A DNA stretch of 64,000 nt from Bacteroidota bacterium (GTDB lineage: Bacteria; Bacteroidota; Bacteroidia; Bacteroidales; F082), in assembly GCA_016845105.1 (NCBI GenBank), contig JAERTF010000181.1:1-64000 (forward strand), in the 5' to 3' direction. Positions 7,096-18,200 of this stretch are shown here, piece by piece; the stretch's first letter is position 1, and each line of letters starts with the position of its first letter. The notes beneath the pieces were generated by a model. That model saw only the letters and a list, made by a program, of their open reading frames with translations, was not told where the DNA came from and did no database searches. The translations under genes were made by a program, and so were the position numbers.

Positions 7096-9351
7096 ATGAA
7101 AAATATTGACTCAAATAATCATGTACAAGGTAAATCAATATTTATTGATGATATTACTGTTTCCCAAAATTCATTATATGCTGTTCCTTTTTGCTCAACA
7201 ATTGCAAATGGGAAAATCCTTAGCATCAACCTAAGCGAAGCACTTAAACTTGTTGGTGTAATTGATATTTTTACCCATAATGACATTCCTGGAGAGAATC
7301 AAATTGGAGCCATTATTCAGGACGAAGAACTTCTTGCCGAAAAAGCAGTCCATTTCATTGGCCAACCAATTGCCATTGTTGTTGCTGAAACTGAATTAAT
7401 AGCAATTAAAGCAAGGGAATTAATTCAGATTGATTATGACGAACTTGAACCTATTACTGATGTAAGAATAGCCAAGAAAAAAAATAGCCTAATTGCACCT
7501 CCACGAAAATTTGAACTTGGCAATACTGATTCAGCCTGGGAAAATTGTCCTTTTGTTTACACAGGCACTGTTAAATCAGGAGGACAGGAACATCTTTATT
7601 TGGAAACCCAAGGATCATACGCCATTCCACTTGAAAATGGAAATATCAAAATATTTTCTTCTACCCAAGGTCCAACGGTTGTTCAAAAAATAGGAGCAAA
7701 AGTACTTGGCATATCAATGAATAACATTGAAGTTGACGTTACCCGCTTAGGTGGTGGTTTTGGTGGAAAGGAAGATCAGGCAACTCCATGGGCCGTTATG
7801 GCAATGCTATCTGCACATAAACTAAACAAACCCGTAAAGCTTGTTCTAAGTCGTTATGATGATATGTACATGACAGGGAAAAGGCATCCATACGAAACTG
7901 ATTATAAAATTGGTCTATCAGAAGATCTGAAAATTATTGCCTTTGAAGCCGAATATTTACAAAATGCTGGTGCTGCAGCTGATCTTTCACCCGCAATTAC
8001 AGAGCGTACCTTATTTCATTCAACCAACAGCTATTTTATTCCAAATGTAAAGGCAACAGTTTATAGCTGCAAAACCAATTTGCCTCCAAATACAGCTTTT
8101 AGAGGGTTTGGAGCACCACAGTCTATCTTTGTAATCGAATCTGCCATTAAAAATGTTGCCAATCAACTCAATATTCCAGCACGAGAAATTCAAGAAATCA
8201 ACTTTCTTAAAGAAAAAGACGAATTCCCATACGGACAGATCGTATCAGATGTAGAACTCCAAAGTATATGGCAAACTGCACATAACAATTTTAATTTTTA
8301 CGATTTAGAGAAAAGTGTTTGTGATTTTAATGATGAAAATGACCTTAACAAAAGAGGTGTTTCATTTATACCAATTACATTTGGAATATCATTCACTAAT
8401 ACAATGATGAATCACGCACGATCGCTAGTTCATATATACCAGGATGGTAGTATAGGTATTAGTACCGGGGCTGTTGAAATGGGGCAGAGTGTTAATACAA
8501 AAATGATACAGGTTGCTTCTAACGTTCTTTCTGTTAATACTGATAGAATAAAAATCGAATCTACAAATACGACAAGGGTTGCAAACACTTCTCCATCTGC
8601 AGCAAGTTCAACGGCTGACCTAAATGGCAAAGCAGTTGAAATAGCCTGTAAGGCTCTGTTGACCAGACTAGTTGGAATTGCAGGGCAAATATTATCAACA
8701 GAAGTAGAAGACATTAACATTCATAATGAATATGTTTTTCATAAAAACAAGAAAACTAACATAAAATGGGAAGAGTTAGTTTGGGAAGCTTTTACAAGAA
8801 GAATAAATTTATCTGAGTCGGGACATTATTTTACGCCAGAAATAAACTTTGACAAGAATATTGAAAAAGGACACCCTTTTGCATATCATGTATATGGAGT
8901 AGCAATAACAACTGTTACAGTTGACTGTTTACGAGGCAACTATGAAATCGAATCAGTAAAAATTATTCATGATTTTGGCAAAAGCATGAATCAAGAAATT
9001 GATAATGGCCAAATTGAAGGAGCTTTAGTTCAGGGAATAGGATGGGTAACAATGGAAGAAATTGTTTTTGATGACAAGGGTACTCTTCAGTCCAAAGCAC
9101 TGTCAACCTACAAAGTACCAGATTTATATTCAGCACCAAAATCCATTCAAATTGTTCCACTTGATGGTAGAGGTAGTGATAAGGCAATATTAAAGTCAAA
9201 GGCTGTAGGTGAACCACCATTTATTTATGGCATAGGTTCATTTTTTGCGATTCAGGATGCAATTAGTGTCTTTAACCCAGATTATATTCCAAAATATGAA
9301 GCACCAATGACTCCTGAAAAAGTACTATTAGGATTATATCAGAAAAAATAG
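7096..9351 (+). CDS. xanthine dehydrogenase molybdenum-binding subunit
   Basis: Catalytic subunit that hydroxylates purines or related heterocycles at molybdopterin. The 751 residues span the N-terminal aldehyde oxidase/xanthine dehydrogenase a/b hammerhead domain and the molybdopterin domains. Cofactor-binding motifs are GGGFGGKEDQ, AFRGFGAPQ, GAVEMGQSVNTK, and the C-terminal GEPPF loop containing the proposed catalytic Glu706. Length is in the normal range for the split bacterial enzymes. It pairs with the preceding FeS/FAD subunit. Xanthine is the default substrate in this family, but hypoxanthine, urate analogues or nicotinate-like compounds are possible; substrate-pocket residues were not analysed. 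Confidence 0.92.
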   Translation: MKNIDSNNHVQGKSIFIDDITVSQNSLYAVPFCSTIANGKILSINLSEALKLVGVIDIFTHNDIPGENQIGAIIQDEELLAEKAVHFIGQPIAIVVAETELIAIKARELIQIDYDELEPITDVRIAKKKNSLIAPPRKFELGNTDSAWENCPFVYTGTVKSGGQEHLYLETQGSYAIPLENGNIKIFSSTQGPTVVQKIGAKVLGISMNNIEVDVTRLGGGFGGKEDQATPWAVMAMLSAHKLNKPVKLVLSRYDDMYMTGKRHPYETDYKIGLSEDLKIIAFEAEYLQNAGAAADLSPAITERTLFHSTNSYFIPNVKATVYSCKTNLPPNTAFRGFGAPQSIFVIESAIKNVANQLNIPAREIQEINFLKEKDEFPYGQIVSDVELQSIWQTAHNNFNFYDLEKSVCDFNDENDLNKRGVSFIPITFGISFTNTMMNHARSLVHIYQDGSIGISTGAVEMGQSVNTKMIQVASNVLSVNTDRIKIESTNTTRVANTSPSAASSTADLNGKAVEIACKALLTRLVGIAGQILSTEVEDINIHNEYVFHKNKKTNIKWEELVWEAFTRRINLSESGHYFTPEINFDKNIEKGHPFAYHVYGVAITTVTVDCLRGNYEIESVKIIHDFGKSMNQEIDNGQIEGALVQGIGWVTMEEIVFDDKGTLQSKALSTYKVPDLYSAPKSIQIVPLDGRGSDKAILKSKAVGEPPFIYGIGSFFAIQDAISVFNPDYIPKYEAPMTPEKVLLGLYQKK

Positions 9352-9361
9352 AACAAGCATA

Positions 9362-10558
9362 ATGAAAGATATCCATAAAAAAATAAAAGAACTATCGGAA
9401 AAATATGCAGATTACACTGCAAGTAATTTATCCAAACTTGTGAAAATTAGCTCACTAAGCCTGCGGGAAAAGGAAGTCCAATTAGAGTTAAAAAGGCAAA
9501 TGGAAGAAGCCGGCTTTGATGAAGTTAATATCGATGGATTAGGAAATGTCATAGGCAGAATTGGTTCGGGAAAACGAATATTGGCAATTGATGCCCATAT
9601 GGATACAGTTGATATTGGCAATGTTAATAATTGGGATTTTGATCCAATGGGTGGAGAAATTAAAAGTGGCTTTGTTCATGGACGTGGTACAGTTGATCAA
9701 GAAGGTGGAGCGGCTTCATTTGTGACTGCTGGAAAAATACTTAAAGAACTTGGGTATGACAAGGACATAACAATATATTTTGTAGGTAGTGTTATTGAAG
9801 AAGACTGTGATGGACTATGCTGGAAATATATTATTGAAGAAGATAAAATTATACCTGAATTAGTTATCAGTACCGAACCTACTAACCTAAATATTTATAG
9901 AGGACAGAGAGGGAGGATGGAAATGCAGGTATCGTTCACAGGAATTTCATCACATGGCTCAGCTCCTGAAAGAGGTAAAAATGCAATTTATATGGCATCA
10001 AGGGCTGCACTTGAAATCGAGAAACTAAATGACAACCTTGCCTTTGATGAGTTTTTAGGAAAAGGAAGCATTACAGTTACTCAAATAGAATCCGACAGTC
10101 CTTCATTATGTGCAGTAAGCGATTTTGCAAAAATTCACATCGACAGAAGATTAACTTTGGGTGAAACAAAAGAATCTGCAGTTGTAGAAATTGAAAACAT
10201 TATTGATAAAGAAAACGCCAAGGTTGAAGTTCTTAACTATTTTGAAGAATCCTATACCGGACTTAAGTATGGCATGGAAAAATATTACCCAACTTGGGTT
10301 ATACCGGAAGATCATCCGATGATTATAAAGAGTAAAAATACTTTTAATAAGCTATACAATAAAACACCAAATGTGGATAAGTGGACATTTTCAACAAACG
10401 GTGTTGCAATAACCGGAATTCATGGTATACCAACCATAGGTTTTGGTCCGGGTAACGAAATACTAGCCCATGCACCAAATGAAAAAGTACCAATCAGTGA
10501 TTTGGTTGTAGCATCAGCATATTATGCTGCATTTGCATATGAGTTTGCCAGTGAGTAA
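9362..10558 (+). CDS. ygeY: YgeY-type M20 family hydrolase
   Basis: A 398-residue zinc-dependent amidohydrolase/peptidase of family M20, closest in pattern to E. coli YgeY, named for linkage with selenium-dependent molybdenum hydroxylases. Metal-ligand regions are DAHMDTV, GRGTVDQEGG, the EED pair, and STEPT; the C-terminus has GHAPNE-like LAHAPNEKV. The dimerisation domain insert HGSAPERGKNA is intact. In E. coli ygeY sits in the same neighbourhood as ygeW and ygeX, and recent gut-bacterial studies place it in anaerobic urate breakdown. Here it follows xdh by 10 bp and precedes ygeW by 66 bp. The actual substrate is probably a ureido or N-acyl amino acid; that is inference. Confidence 0.88.
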   Translation: MKDIHKKIKELSEKYADYTASNLSKLVKISSLSLREKEVQLELKRQMEEAGFDEVNIDGLGNVIGRIGSGKRILAIDAHMDTVDIGNVNNWDFDPMGGEIKSGFVHGRGTVDQEGGAASFVTAGKILKELGYDKDITIYFVGSVIEEDCDGLCWKYIIEEDKIIPELVISTEPTNLNIYRGQRGRMEMQVSFTGISSHGSAPERGKNAIYMASRAALEIEKLNDNLAFDEFLGKGSITVTQIESDSPSLCAVSDFAKIHIDRRLTLGETKESAVVEIENIIDKENAKVEVLNYFEESYTGLKYGMEKYYPTWVIPEDHPMIIKSKNTFNKLYNKTPNVDKWTFSTNGVAITGIHGIPTIGFGPGNEILAHAPNEKVPISDLVVASAYYAAFAYEFASE

Positions 10559-10624
10559 ACCACCTATCACTCTTATTATCATGTATTTACAAAATTTATC
10601 AATTTTCGCAATAAAATTTATAGA

Positions 10625-11818
10625 ATGAACATTGAAGACAGAATAAAAATCCTCAAGGAATTAAAGTCCTCCCTATATAAAAGAGACTTCCTGCTAACAT
10701 GGGAAAAAAGCACAGAAGATCTGAAGGCAATACTTGAGATAGCAAGCATATTAAAACAAATGCGTGTTGAGAATATTTCTCCACGTGTATTTGAAAGTGG
10801 TCTGGCGGTTTCAATTTTTAGAGATAACTCTACACGTACAAGGTTTTCTTATGCTTCAGCAGCCAATTTGCTTGGGATGGCCATTCAGGATATGGATGAA
10901 ACTAAATCACAAATTGCCCATGGCGAAACCGTTCGTGAAACTGCAAATATGATTTCCTTTTTAACCGATTTTATTGGAATTAGAGATGATATGTATTTGG
11001 GTGAAGGCAACAAATATATGCGTGAAGTTGGCAATGCATTGGATGAAGGGTATAAAAAAGATGTTCTTCCTTCAAGGCCTGGAATAGTAAACCTTCAATG
11101 TGATATGGACCACCCAACACAATCCATGGCTGATTTATTGCATCTAAAAAATGAACTTGGATCATTGAATAATCTAGCAGGCAAGAAAATTGTAATGAGC
11201 TGGGCGTACTCTCCAAGTTATGGTAAACCAATGTCAGTACCACAAGGTATTATTGCTTTGATGACAAGATTTGGGATGAATGTTGAACTTGCTTACCCCA
11301 AAGGATATGATTTGATTCCTGAAATAGTTGAACTTTCTAAAAAAAATGCTGAGGAAAGTGGTGGTTCATTTAATATTGGGAACAATATGGAAGAAGCAAT
11401 GGAAGATGCAGATATTGTGTATCCAAAAAGCTGGGCACCTTTTCATATAATGCAACAACGTACCGAACTTCTTAAAAATAAAGACAGCAGAGGCCTGGTT
11501 GAATTGGAAAAAGAAGCTTTGAGAAATAACTCACAATTTAAGAATTGGGAATATACCAAAGAAAAACAAAAGCTAACCAAAAATGGTAACGCCCTCTATA
11601 TGCATTGTTTACCAGCTGATATTTCAGGTGTATCGTGTAAAGAAGGTGAGGTAGAATCTAGTGTCTTTGAGAAATACAGAATAAAAACCTATCAAGAAGC
11701 AGGTTATAAACCATATATAATTGCTGCTATGATGTTTGCAAATAAATTCAAGAATCCTGCTAAAGTATTCGACCAATTACTCTCAAAAAAAAATCAAAGA
11801 GTAATAACTAACAAATAG
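10625..11818 (+). CDS. ygeW: YgeW-type knotted carbamoyltransferase
   Basis: A member of the trefoil-knotted aspartate/ornithine carbamoyltransferase superfamily. The 397-residue length matches E. coli YgeW (396). The carbamoyl-phosphate signature STRTR is present in RDNSTRTRF, followed by DHPTQSMAD and the second-substrate loop HCLPADISGV. It sits between ygeY and the serine dehydratase gene in a tight plus-strand run. By family knowledge its natural partner amino acid is unknown, and it may run in the catabolic direction to give carbamoyl phosphate. No carbamate kinase is in the window to use that product. Confidence 0.92.
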   Translation: MNIEDRIKILKELKSSLYKRDFLLTWEKSTEDLKAILEIASILKQMRVENISPRVFESGLAVSIFRDNSTRTRFSYASAANLLGMAIQDMDETKSQIAHGETVRETANMISFLTDFIGIRDDMYLGEGNKYMREVGNALDEGYKKDVLPSRPGIVNLQCDMDHPTQSMADLLHLKNELGSLNNLAGKKIVMSWAYSPSYGKPMSVPQGIIALMTRFGMNVELAYPKGYDLIPEIVELSKKNAEESGGSFNIGNNMEEAMEDADIVYPKSWAPFHIMQQRTELLKNKDSRGLVELEKEALRNNSQFKNWEYTKEKQKLTKNGNALYMHCLPADISGVSCKEGEVESSVFEKYRIKTYQEAGYKPYIIAAMMFANKFKNPAKVFDQLLSKKNQRVITNK

Positions 11819-11826
11819 CTATTTAC

Positions 11827-13047
11827 ATGGAGTCAATAAAAAAAATATACAAGATTGGTAAAGGTCCGTCCAGCAGTCATACAATGGGTCCAAGTAAAGC
11901 CGCCTCAATATTTCTAAATAAAAATCCTAACGCAGAGTTAATTAAGGCTCATATCTATGGTAGTCTTGCTTTAACAGGTAAAGGCCACCTAACAGATGTG
12001 GCTATAATGGATACACTGAAAGACAAAGGTGAAATAGTTTGGCATTTTGATGAAAAGCTACCTCTTCACACTAACGGTATGCTATTTGAAGCATTCGATA
12101 ATAAATTAAACTTAATCGACAGCTGGGAAGTATATAGTATTGGGGGTGGCGAAATAATTGACAAAGAGAATAAAGTGACTTATGACCATATTTATCCTCA
12201 TACAAATATGGCTGATATTATTAATCATCTAGAACAATATGGTGGTGCATTCTGGGAATATGCATTTCAAAACGACAAAGATGACCTAAATGAATATCTT
12301 ATTAAAGTTTGGTCGGCTATGAAAAAAGCAATTAAAAAAGGATTAAAATCTGAGGGGACATTACCCGGAGGTTTAAAACTCATGAGGAAAGCCTATTCCT
12401 ACTATTTTAAGGCTAGGATGCAAAATCAATTTATTCGTGATGATAGCTTTATATTTGCATTTGCATTGGCAGTTAGTGAAGAAAATGCATCAGGTAATGT
12501 AGTTGTAACAGCCCCAACCTGTGGCTCATCTGGTATACTTCCTGCAGTTCTGTATTTGTTTTTTAAAGATAAAGAAGTTAAACAAGATGCAATTATCAGA
12601 GCTCTTGCAACTGCCGGACTCATCGGAAATATAGTTAAACAAAATGCCTCAATATCTGGTGCAGAGGTTGGATGCCAGGGTGAAGTTGGTGTTGCCAGCG
12701 CTATGGCAGCAGCTGCAGCAGCACAACTTGCAGGAGGAACTATTTATCAAATTGAATATGCTGCATCTTCTGCGCTTGAACATCATTTGGGTATGACATG
12801 TGATCCCATTGCAGGTCTAGTGCAAATACCTTGTATTGAAAGAAATGCCTTTGGAGCTCAACGGGCAATTGACTCGGCACTGTATGCAATAAACTCTGAT
12901 GGGCGTCATTATGTTATGTTTGATCAGGTGGTTGAAGCTATGAAACAAACAGGAAACGATATACCCAGCTTGTATAAAGAAACTGCTCTTGGTGGTTTAG
13001 CAAAGGTATTCTCCGACAATAAAAACAAAAACAAAGAAGATAGTTGA
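11827..13047 (+). CDS. sdaA: L-serine ammonia-lyase (iron-sulfur type, single chain)
   Basis: Converts L-serine to pyruvate and ammonia with a 4Fe-4S cluster. The 406 residues contain both the beta-type N-terminal domain (GKGPSSSHTMGPS) and the alpha-type catalytic domain (APTCGSSGILPAV, SGAEVGCQGEVG, CDPIAGLVQIPCIERNAFG), so it is the fused one-chain form. The cysteines in these three motifs are the expected cluster ligands. It begins 8 bp after ygeW, which is unusual: E. coli has the PLP-dependent diaminopropionate ammonia-lyase ygeX in that neighbourhood. My inference is that serine, or a similar amino acid, is the last purine-derived intermediate here. Confidence 0.9.
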   Translation: MESIKKIYKIGKGPSSSHTMGPSKAASIFLNKNPNAELIKAHIYGSLALTGKGHLTDVAIMDTLKDKGEIVWHFDEKLPLHTNGMLFEAFDNKLNLIDSWEVYSIGGGEIIDKENKVTYDHIYPHTNMADIINHLEQYGGAFWEYAFQNDKDDLNEYLIKVWSAMKKAIKKGLKSEGTLPGGLKLMRKAYSYYFKARMQNQFIRDDSFIFAFALAVSEENASGNVVVTAPTCGSSGILPAVLYLFFKDKEVKQDAIIRALATAGLIGNIVKQNASISGAEVGCQGEVGVASAMAAAAAAQLAGGTIYQIEYAASSALEHHLGMTCDPIAGLVQIPCIERNAFGAQRAIDSALYAINSDGRHYVMFDQVVEAMKQTGNDIPSLYKETALGGLAKVFSDNKNKNKEDS

Positions 13048-13124
13048 TGCTTCACTTTAACATCTTTTAAACTAATTTTTGCAATACAACTATTTATGTA
13101 CGTTACTTGTCATGTCTTTTAGTT

Positions 13125-13132
13125 TAGTTTTG
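13125..13132 (+). promoter_or_regulatory. -7 box TAGTTTTG before the M1 peptidase gene
   Basis: Exact TAnnTTTG element in the 161-bp gap after the serine dehydratase gene, 76 nt before the peptidase start. A TTG occurs 15 nt upstream, closer than usual. It suggests that the M1 peptidase is transcribed separately from the xdh-ygeYW-sdaA run. Confidence 0.45.
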
Positions 13133-13208
13133 CAATTCAATTAGCAAAGACATATACTATGTAGCTAATTAATTTCAAATAAGTTAATCATTAAAAAAAC
13201 TAATAAAC

Positions 13209-15179
13209 ATGAAACAGTTTTTATTTTCCATTTCTTTTTTGCTTATTGCCTCCTTCTCATTTTCGCAGGTCAATCATGATTTCGATTTTGAGCATAGTTG
13301 TGCACATGCTAAAAGTCATCATGCTCAAAACGATTTTGGTCGTTATCTGTACAACTGGCAAAGTGAGTACATGGATGACTATGATGTTACTTTCTATTTC
13401 TTAGACATTGAAGTTTCAAGTACATCTTTGTTTGTTGAAGGTAATTCAACAACAAACGGAATTGCTTTGGTAGATCTTGACACATTTGCAATCGAATTAA
13501 AATCATTTCAAACAATAACACAATTATTATTTAACGGAGTTGATTATACAAATGATATCACTCGTGATGGTGATAATGTTATTGTGCCTGTTGCTGAAAT
13601 AGCAGAAGGTTCTGAATTTTCTGCACAAATTTTTTATAATGGCGTGCCTCCAACAGGTGGGTTCTTCTCCGGCATGTCAAATGCTACATCTCCTTATGGT
13701 AAAGGAGTTACATGGACATTGTCTGAGCCTTTTGCTGCTTCCGATTGGTTTCCTGTTAAACAAGATCTTGAAGATAAGGCTGACTCCGTTTGGGTTTTCC
13801 TAACAACCAGCTCTGATAATATGGCTGGATCGCAGGGATTATTAACTGACATTGTTGATTTAGGAAATGGCAATTCACGTTATGAATGGAAATCAAAATA
13901 TCCAATCGATTACTACCTTATTTCATTTGCTGTATCAGAATATCAAGAATATAATATTTATGCTCATCCCGAAGAAATGGATGGTGATTCAATTTTAATT
14001 CAAAACTTCATTTATGACGATCCTCAATGTTTACCAGCTAATAAAGCCGGCATTGATGAAACTGCACCTATGGTTGAATTAATGTCAGATCTCTATATTC
14101 TTTATCCATTTTGGGAAGAAAAATATGGGCATTGTTTAACCCAGCTTGGTGGAGGTATGGAGCACCAAACCATGACAACCATTGGTAGTTTTTCTTTTGG
14201 ACTTGTAGCACATGAATTAGGTCATATGTGGTTTGGCGACAATGTGACATGCGCCACATGGAGTGATATATGGATTAATGAGGGCTTTGCAACATATTCA
14301 AACTACCTTGCCGAGGAATATCTACATGGATGGTCTAGCGGACAAAGTTTTATAAAAGGTGCGCAAGATTATGCCATGTCGTCTTCAGGTGGAAGTACAT
14401 ATATCCCAATTGATCAGATTTATCCTGGAAACGAAGGCAGAATATTTAGTGGAAGATTGACATATTACAAAGGTGCTGCAATTGTTCACACATTAAGACA
14501 TGAGATTCAGAATGATGATACATTCTTCGAAGTTATGGGGACATTCCAAACTGACTTTACTGATAGTACAGCTACTGGAGAAGATTTTAAAAACACTGCA
14601 GAAGAAGTTACAGGCATGGATTTCGATCAATTCTTCGACCAATGGTATTATGGCGAAGGATATCCAATTTATGATATTGAATATTATAACTCAAATGGAG
14701 TTAATCATTTTGATGTATTACAAACTACCTCAGCATCAACACCATTCTTCGATATGTTACTGGAAATGAGATTGTATTTTGATGATACATCAGATACATT
14801 AATTATGTTCCATCAGGATGATAATTTAACCCAGTTCGAGATAGAAACAGGTAAAGAAGTTATGTACATTGATGTAGATCCTCTTGATTGGACCATGGAA
14901 AAAGTAAATAGTATTACTGTTGCTGTTGAAGAGAACAAAAGTCCTGTTACATTTAAAATTGGTCAGAATCAGCTTAGCAACGATATAACATTATATTTTA
15001 CAGAAAAAGAAAACACCAGCAAGAATATTACTATTGCTGATATCTCTGGCAAAATAGTATACAATGGCCAAACCGAAACAAGTGAGTTTACCATTAACAC
15101 TAATTTCCTAAATTCAGGTGTATTTATTATCAGAGCTTCTGACAGTAAAAATACTTACGTAGAAAGATTTATTAAGTAG
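13209..15179 (+). CDS. secreted M1 family aminopeptidase with T9SS sorting domain
   Basis: Zinc metallopeptidase exported by the type IX system. A signal peptide occupies about residues 1-20. The N-terminal beta domain is followed by the substrate motif GGMEHQTM and the zinc site HELGH (His335, Glu336, His339) with the third ligand Glu358 in NEGFA, so the HExxH-x18-E pattern is exact. The last ~80 residues form the C-terminal sorting domain (DISGKIVYNG, LNSGVFIIR, ending in VERFIK). This region separates two parts of the purine-type cluster, and nothing suggests a role in it. Likely used for extracellular peptide degradation. Confidence 0.92.
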   Translation: MKQFLFSISFLLIASFSFSQVNHDFDFEHSCAHAKSHHAQNDFGRYLYNWQSEYMDDYDVTFYFLDIEVSSTSLFVEGNSTTNGIALVDLDTFAIELKSFQTITQLLFNGVDYTNDITRDGDNVIVPVAEIAEGSEFSAQIFYNGVPPTGGFFSGMSNATSPYGKGVTWTLSEPFAASDWFPVKQDLEDKADSVWVFLTTSSDNMAGSQGLLTDIVDLGNGNSRYEWKSKYPIDYYLISFAVSEYQEYNIYAHPEEMDGDSILIQNFIYDDPQCLPANKAGIDETAPMVELMSDLYILYPFWEEKYGHCLTQLGGGMEHQTMTTIGSFSFGLVAHELGHMWFGDNVTCATWSDIWINEGFATYSNYLAEEYLHGWSSGQSFIKGAQDYAMSSSGGSTYIPIDQIYPGNEGRIFSGRLTYYKGAAIVHTLRHEIQNDDTFFEVMGTFQTDFTDSTATGEDFKNTAEEVTGMDFDQFFDQWYYGEGYPIYDIEYYNSNGVNHFDVLQTTSASTPFFDMLLEMRLYFDDTSDTLIMFHQDDNLTQFEIETGKEVMYIDVDPLDWTMEKVNSITVAVEENKSPVTFKIGQNQLSNDITLYFTEKENTSKNITIADISGKIVYNGQTETSEFTINTNFLNSGVFIIRASDSKNTYVERFIK

Positions 15180-15195
15180 TTTTCAGCTTATATAT

Positions 15196-15232
15196 AAAAA
15201 AGGGAATCGACAAAAATCGATTCCCTTTTTTT
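15196..15232. terminator. bidirectional intrinsic terminator
   Basis: A 15-bp perfect stem (AAAAAAGGGAATCGA, 196-210, paired with the complement at 217-231) around a 6-nt loop ends in a T-run on the plus strand and an A-run that gives a T-run on the minus strand. It lies between the convergent M1 peptidase and propeller/PKD genes and can serve both. Confidence 0.9.
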
Positions 15233-15249
15233 ATGGCTGAAATACTGTT

Positions 15250-18200
15250 CTATTTTACGATAATCTTTTGAGTACTGGAATTACTTTCAGAATCAACTCT
15301 CACAAAATAAATACCTGCTTTAAGAGTACTTATATCCAAAGTAATACTCTGATTAATTATGCTCTCTGAAATTAATAATCGTCCATGGGCATCAAGCACA
15401 CTAACTTCATTATAACCAGCATCTTCAACAATGATACTAACTTGTTTGGATGCCGGGTTAGGATGAATAACAAAACCATTATCATCTTTCGAAATATTAT
15501 TGAAAAGCCCAACGGTATTACTAATATCAACTTTATTTATATAAAGGTTATTTCCATATCTGGAATATGATTCAAACCTGATTTTCATATTTGCATTTCC
15601 TGCCCATTCACTTAGGTTAATTATTGGGCATTCAGCACCATATCCAGCTACGCACCAGTCTTCTGTACTTTGAGGCTCAAAGAAATCGGTTGTTGGCTCA
15701 GATGTTGAGAAAGCACCCTGACCATCAGGGCCATTTGCATATACTTTTGCCCATGTAATTCCACAATCATCGCTTATACTTACAATAAGCGAATCACTTG
15801 GAGCATACCTTTCTGCGTAAGCATACTCAAACGACATGTAAATATTATCAAATCCACTAAAATTCATAATTGGTGAAATCATATAATCCCGGGCTCCAAA
15901 CTGTGAATAATTGAAAATATTTATCCAGCTAACGCCTTCAATTATCCCCTGGGGAGTTTCAGCATCTGTTAAAGCCCATGTTATACTCTGATCTGGATTT
16001 TCTATTTCCCAACCCATGGCATCAAAACTCTCACCTGAAAAGTCCTCTGCAAATGGTAATAACTCCCCACCAATTGAAAGGTAATTCTCCTTAATTAGTT
16101 CACTTTGTCCCGATGAATTAGAAACAGAAAGGGTAACTGAATACATGCCAACGCTACCAAAATTAACAACTGGGTTTTGTGAATTCTCTGTGGTACCCTC
16201 TAAATAAGATACGTTATCAGGGCTAAATGACCAATGCCATTGTGTAGGACATCCTTCTGATTCATCAAATAGATAAACGGGAGCGTTACTGCATTGAGTA
16301 CTTACATTAGATGTGAAATTAACGGTTGGTAACAATCCTTCAACCACTGTGATATACCCCGCTACGGTTTTCGTATCACTACCATCAGGATTAGTAACAG
16401 TTAACGAGACTTCAAACACACCCTCATTTTCAAATATAATACCAACAGGATTGGATACTTCAGATGTAGCTGGTGTTCCACCTTCAAAATTCCACAACCA
16501 ACTTTGTGGATATCCCTGCGATAAATCGAAGAAATCAATTCCACATCCTGCGGGGATATTGGTTTCACTAGCCTCAAAATCTGCAGTTGGACTATAGTAA
16601 TATGTTGGGGACCCCCACAAGCCACGTCCGTAGGATGAGGCTCGCACTCTATCTTCTAAAGGATCAATTGGATCATGAAATATTTCAATCTCAGTTACAA
16701 GTAATGCGGCAGGGAGGTTTTGAGAAAACATAAACCAATCACTCATAAATTCATCCTTGAAGAAAACCCCTACATTGGTTCCTACATACAAGCCTTCAAC
16801 ATTATTTCGATTATAGTATGCCAAATCGTTAAGATTAATATTTGGTAATCCACCAGTAATGTCCTCCCAACTAACTCCTCCATTTATCGATTTGTAAATA
16901 CCTGGTCCACGAGTAATGTAAACAATATCTGCATTCCAAGGATGTGCTTCAATATCTGTAATTGTTCCGGCCCCTGGCAACATACTTTGTAAATTCGTAT
17001 AAGTAGGTGAGGCATCCATAATATTTTCGGATTTAATAAAACTATTTCCCGATGTGACAAAGTAGAAAATATTTTCGTTTGCTGGCGAGTGCTCAACAAT
17101 AGTTACTGATCCAGAACCAATATTGGATGAAATCTTTGTCCATGATGGTGAAGACTGCTGAAGGTTTTTTGTCCTCCATAAATTTTGATAACCTGCGAAC
17201 ATAACTTCTGGGTTATTTTCGCTCTGGCAAAAAGGTGTTATCCAATTTCCTTGTTCATTAATACCACCAATTCCTTGCCCGGCAATTAATTTATCTGCTT
17301 TGTCATCAACCATGCGATACATACGTCCATATTGCATACAACCATAACTTAAAGTAGTATCGTGATTATCCATTTCTGCTTCCATTCCATCGGCATACAT
17401 ATCACTTTGAATCCAGGTATCGGTATGAAATAATGATATGCCATTATCCTGATAACCTGTAGTTACATGATTTTGCAATAACTTACTCTGACCAAGTTTA
17501 TATTGTTGTCCGATTGCTAATCCATTGGTTATTCGTTCCCAAGTGGCTCCATCATCATCAGTGAACCAAATTCCACCATCATTACCAACATACAGTTTAC
17601 TATTTAGTGGGTTCCATTCGAGCACATGTAAATCGGCATGTACCGGGTATGCACCACAGTTACCTGTTTGATTTGAAACCATCGACCATGTAACTCCAGC
17701 ATCAATTGATTTCCAGCAATTAATACCACCAGCATAAATTACATTTTCATCAAGAGGATCAACAGCAATATCCAGGTCGTACCATGCTTGTCCACCTGAA
17801 CCACCACTACAATCCCAACCCATTACATTAGGAGAGTCGGACTGAAGTGTAAAGCTTTCTCCATTATCTATACTTAAATATGTACCAATATAAGCACTAT
17901 TTGAAGTTGCAAAAAAGTATACATAATCAGGGTTTGCCAAACTAACATCAATAACTCCTCTTGATGCGGAAGGTATTCCGTTGGTTATTTCAATAAATGA
18001 ATCGCCAGCATCAATGGACTTGTAGAAATTACCTCCACCTGATGCATAAATAATATCAGGGTTTGCCGGATTAAACACTATCTCCTTCATATTGCCGGTT
18101 TGTGTTCTAATCCAGTGCTCTGCACCATCAACTGTCTTATAAATACCTGAATTTGCTGCGGCATATAGTATTTTGGGATCGGTTGGATGAATTATAAGTC

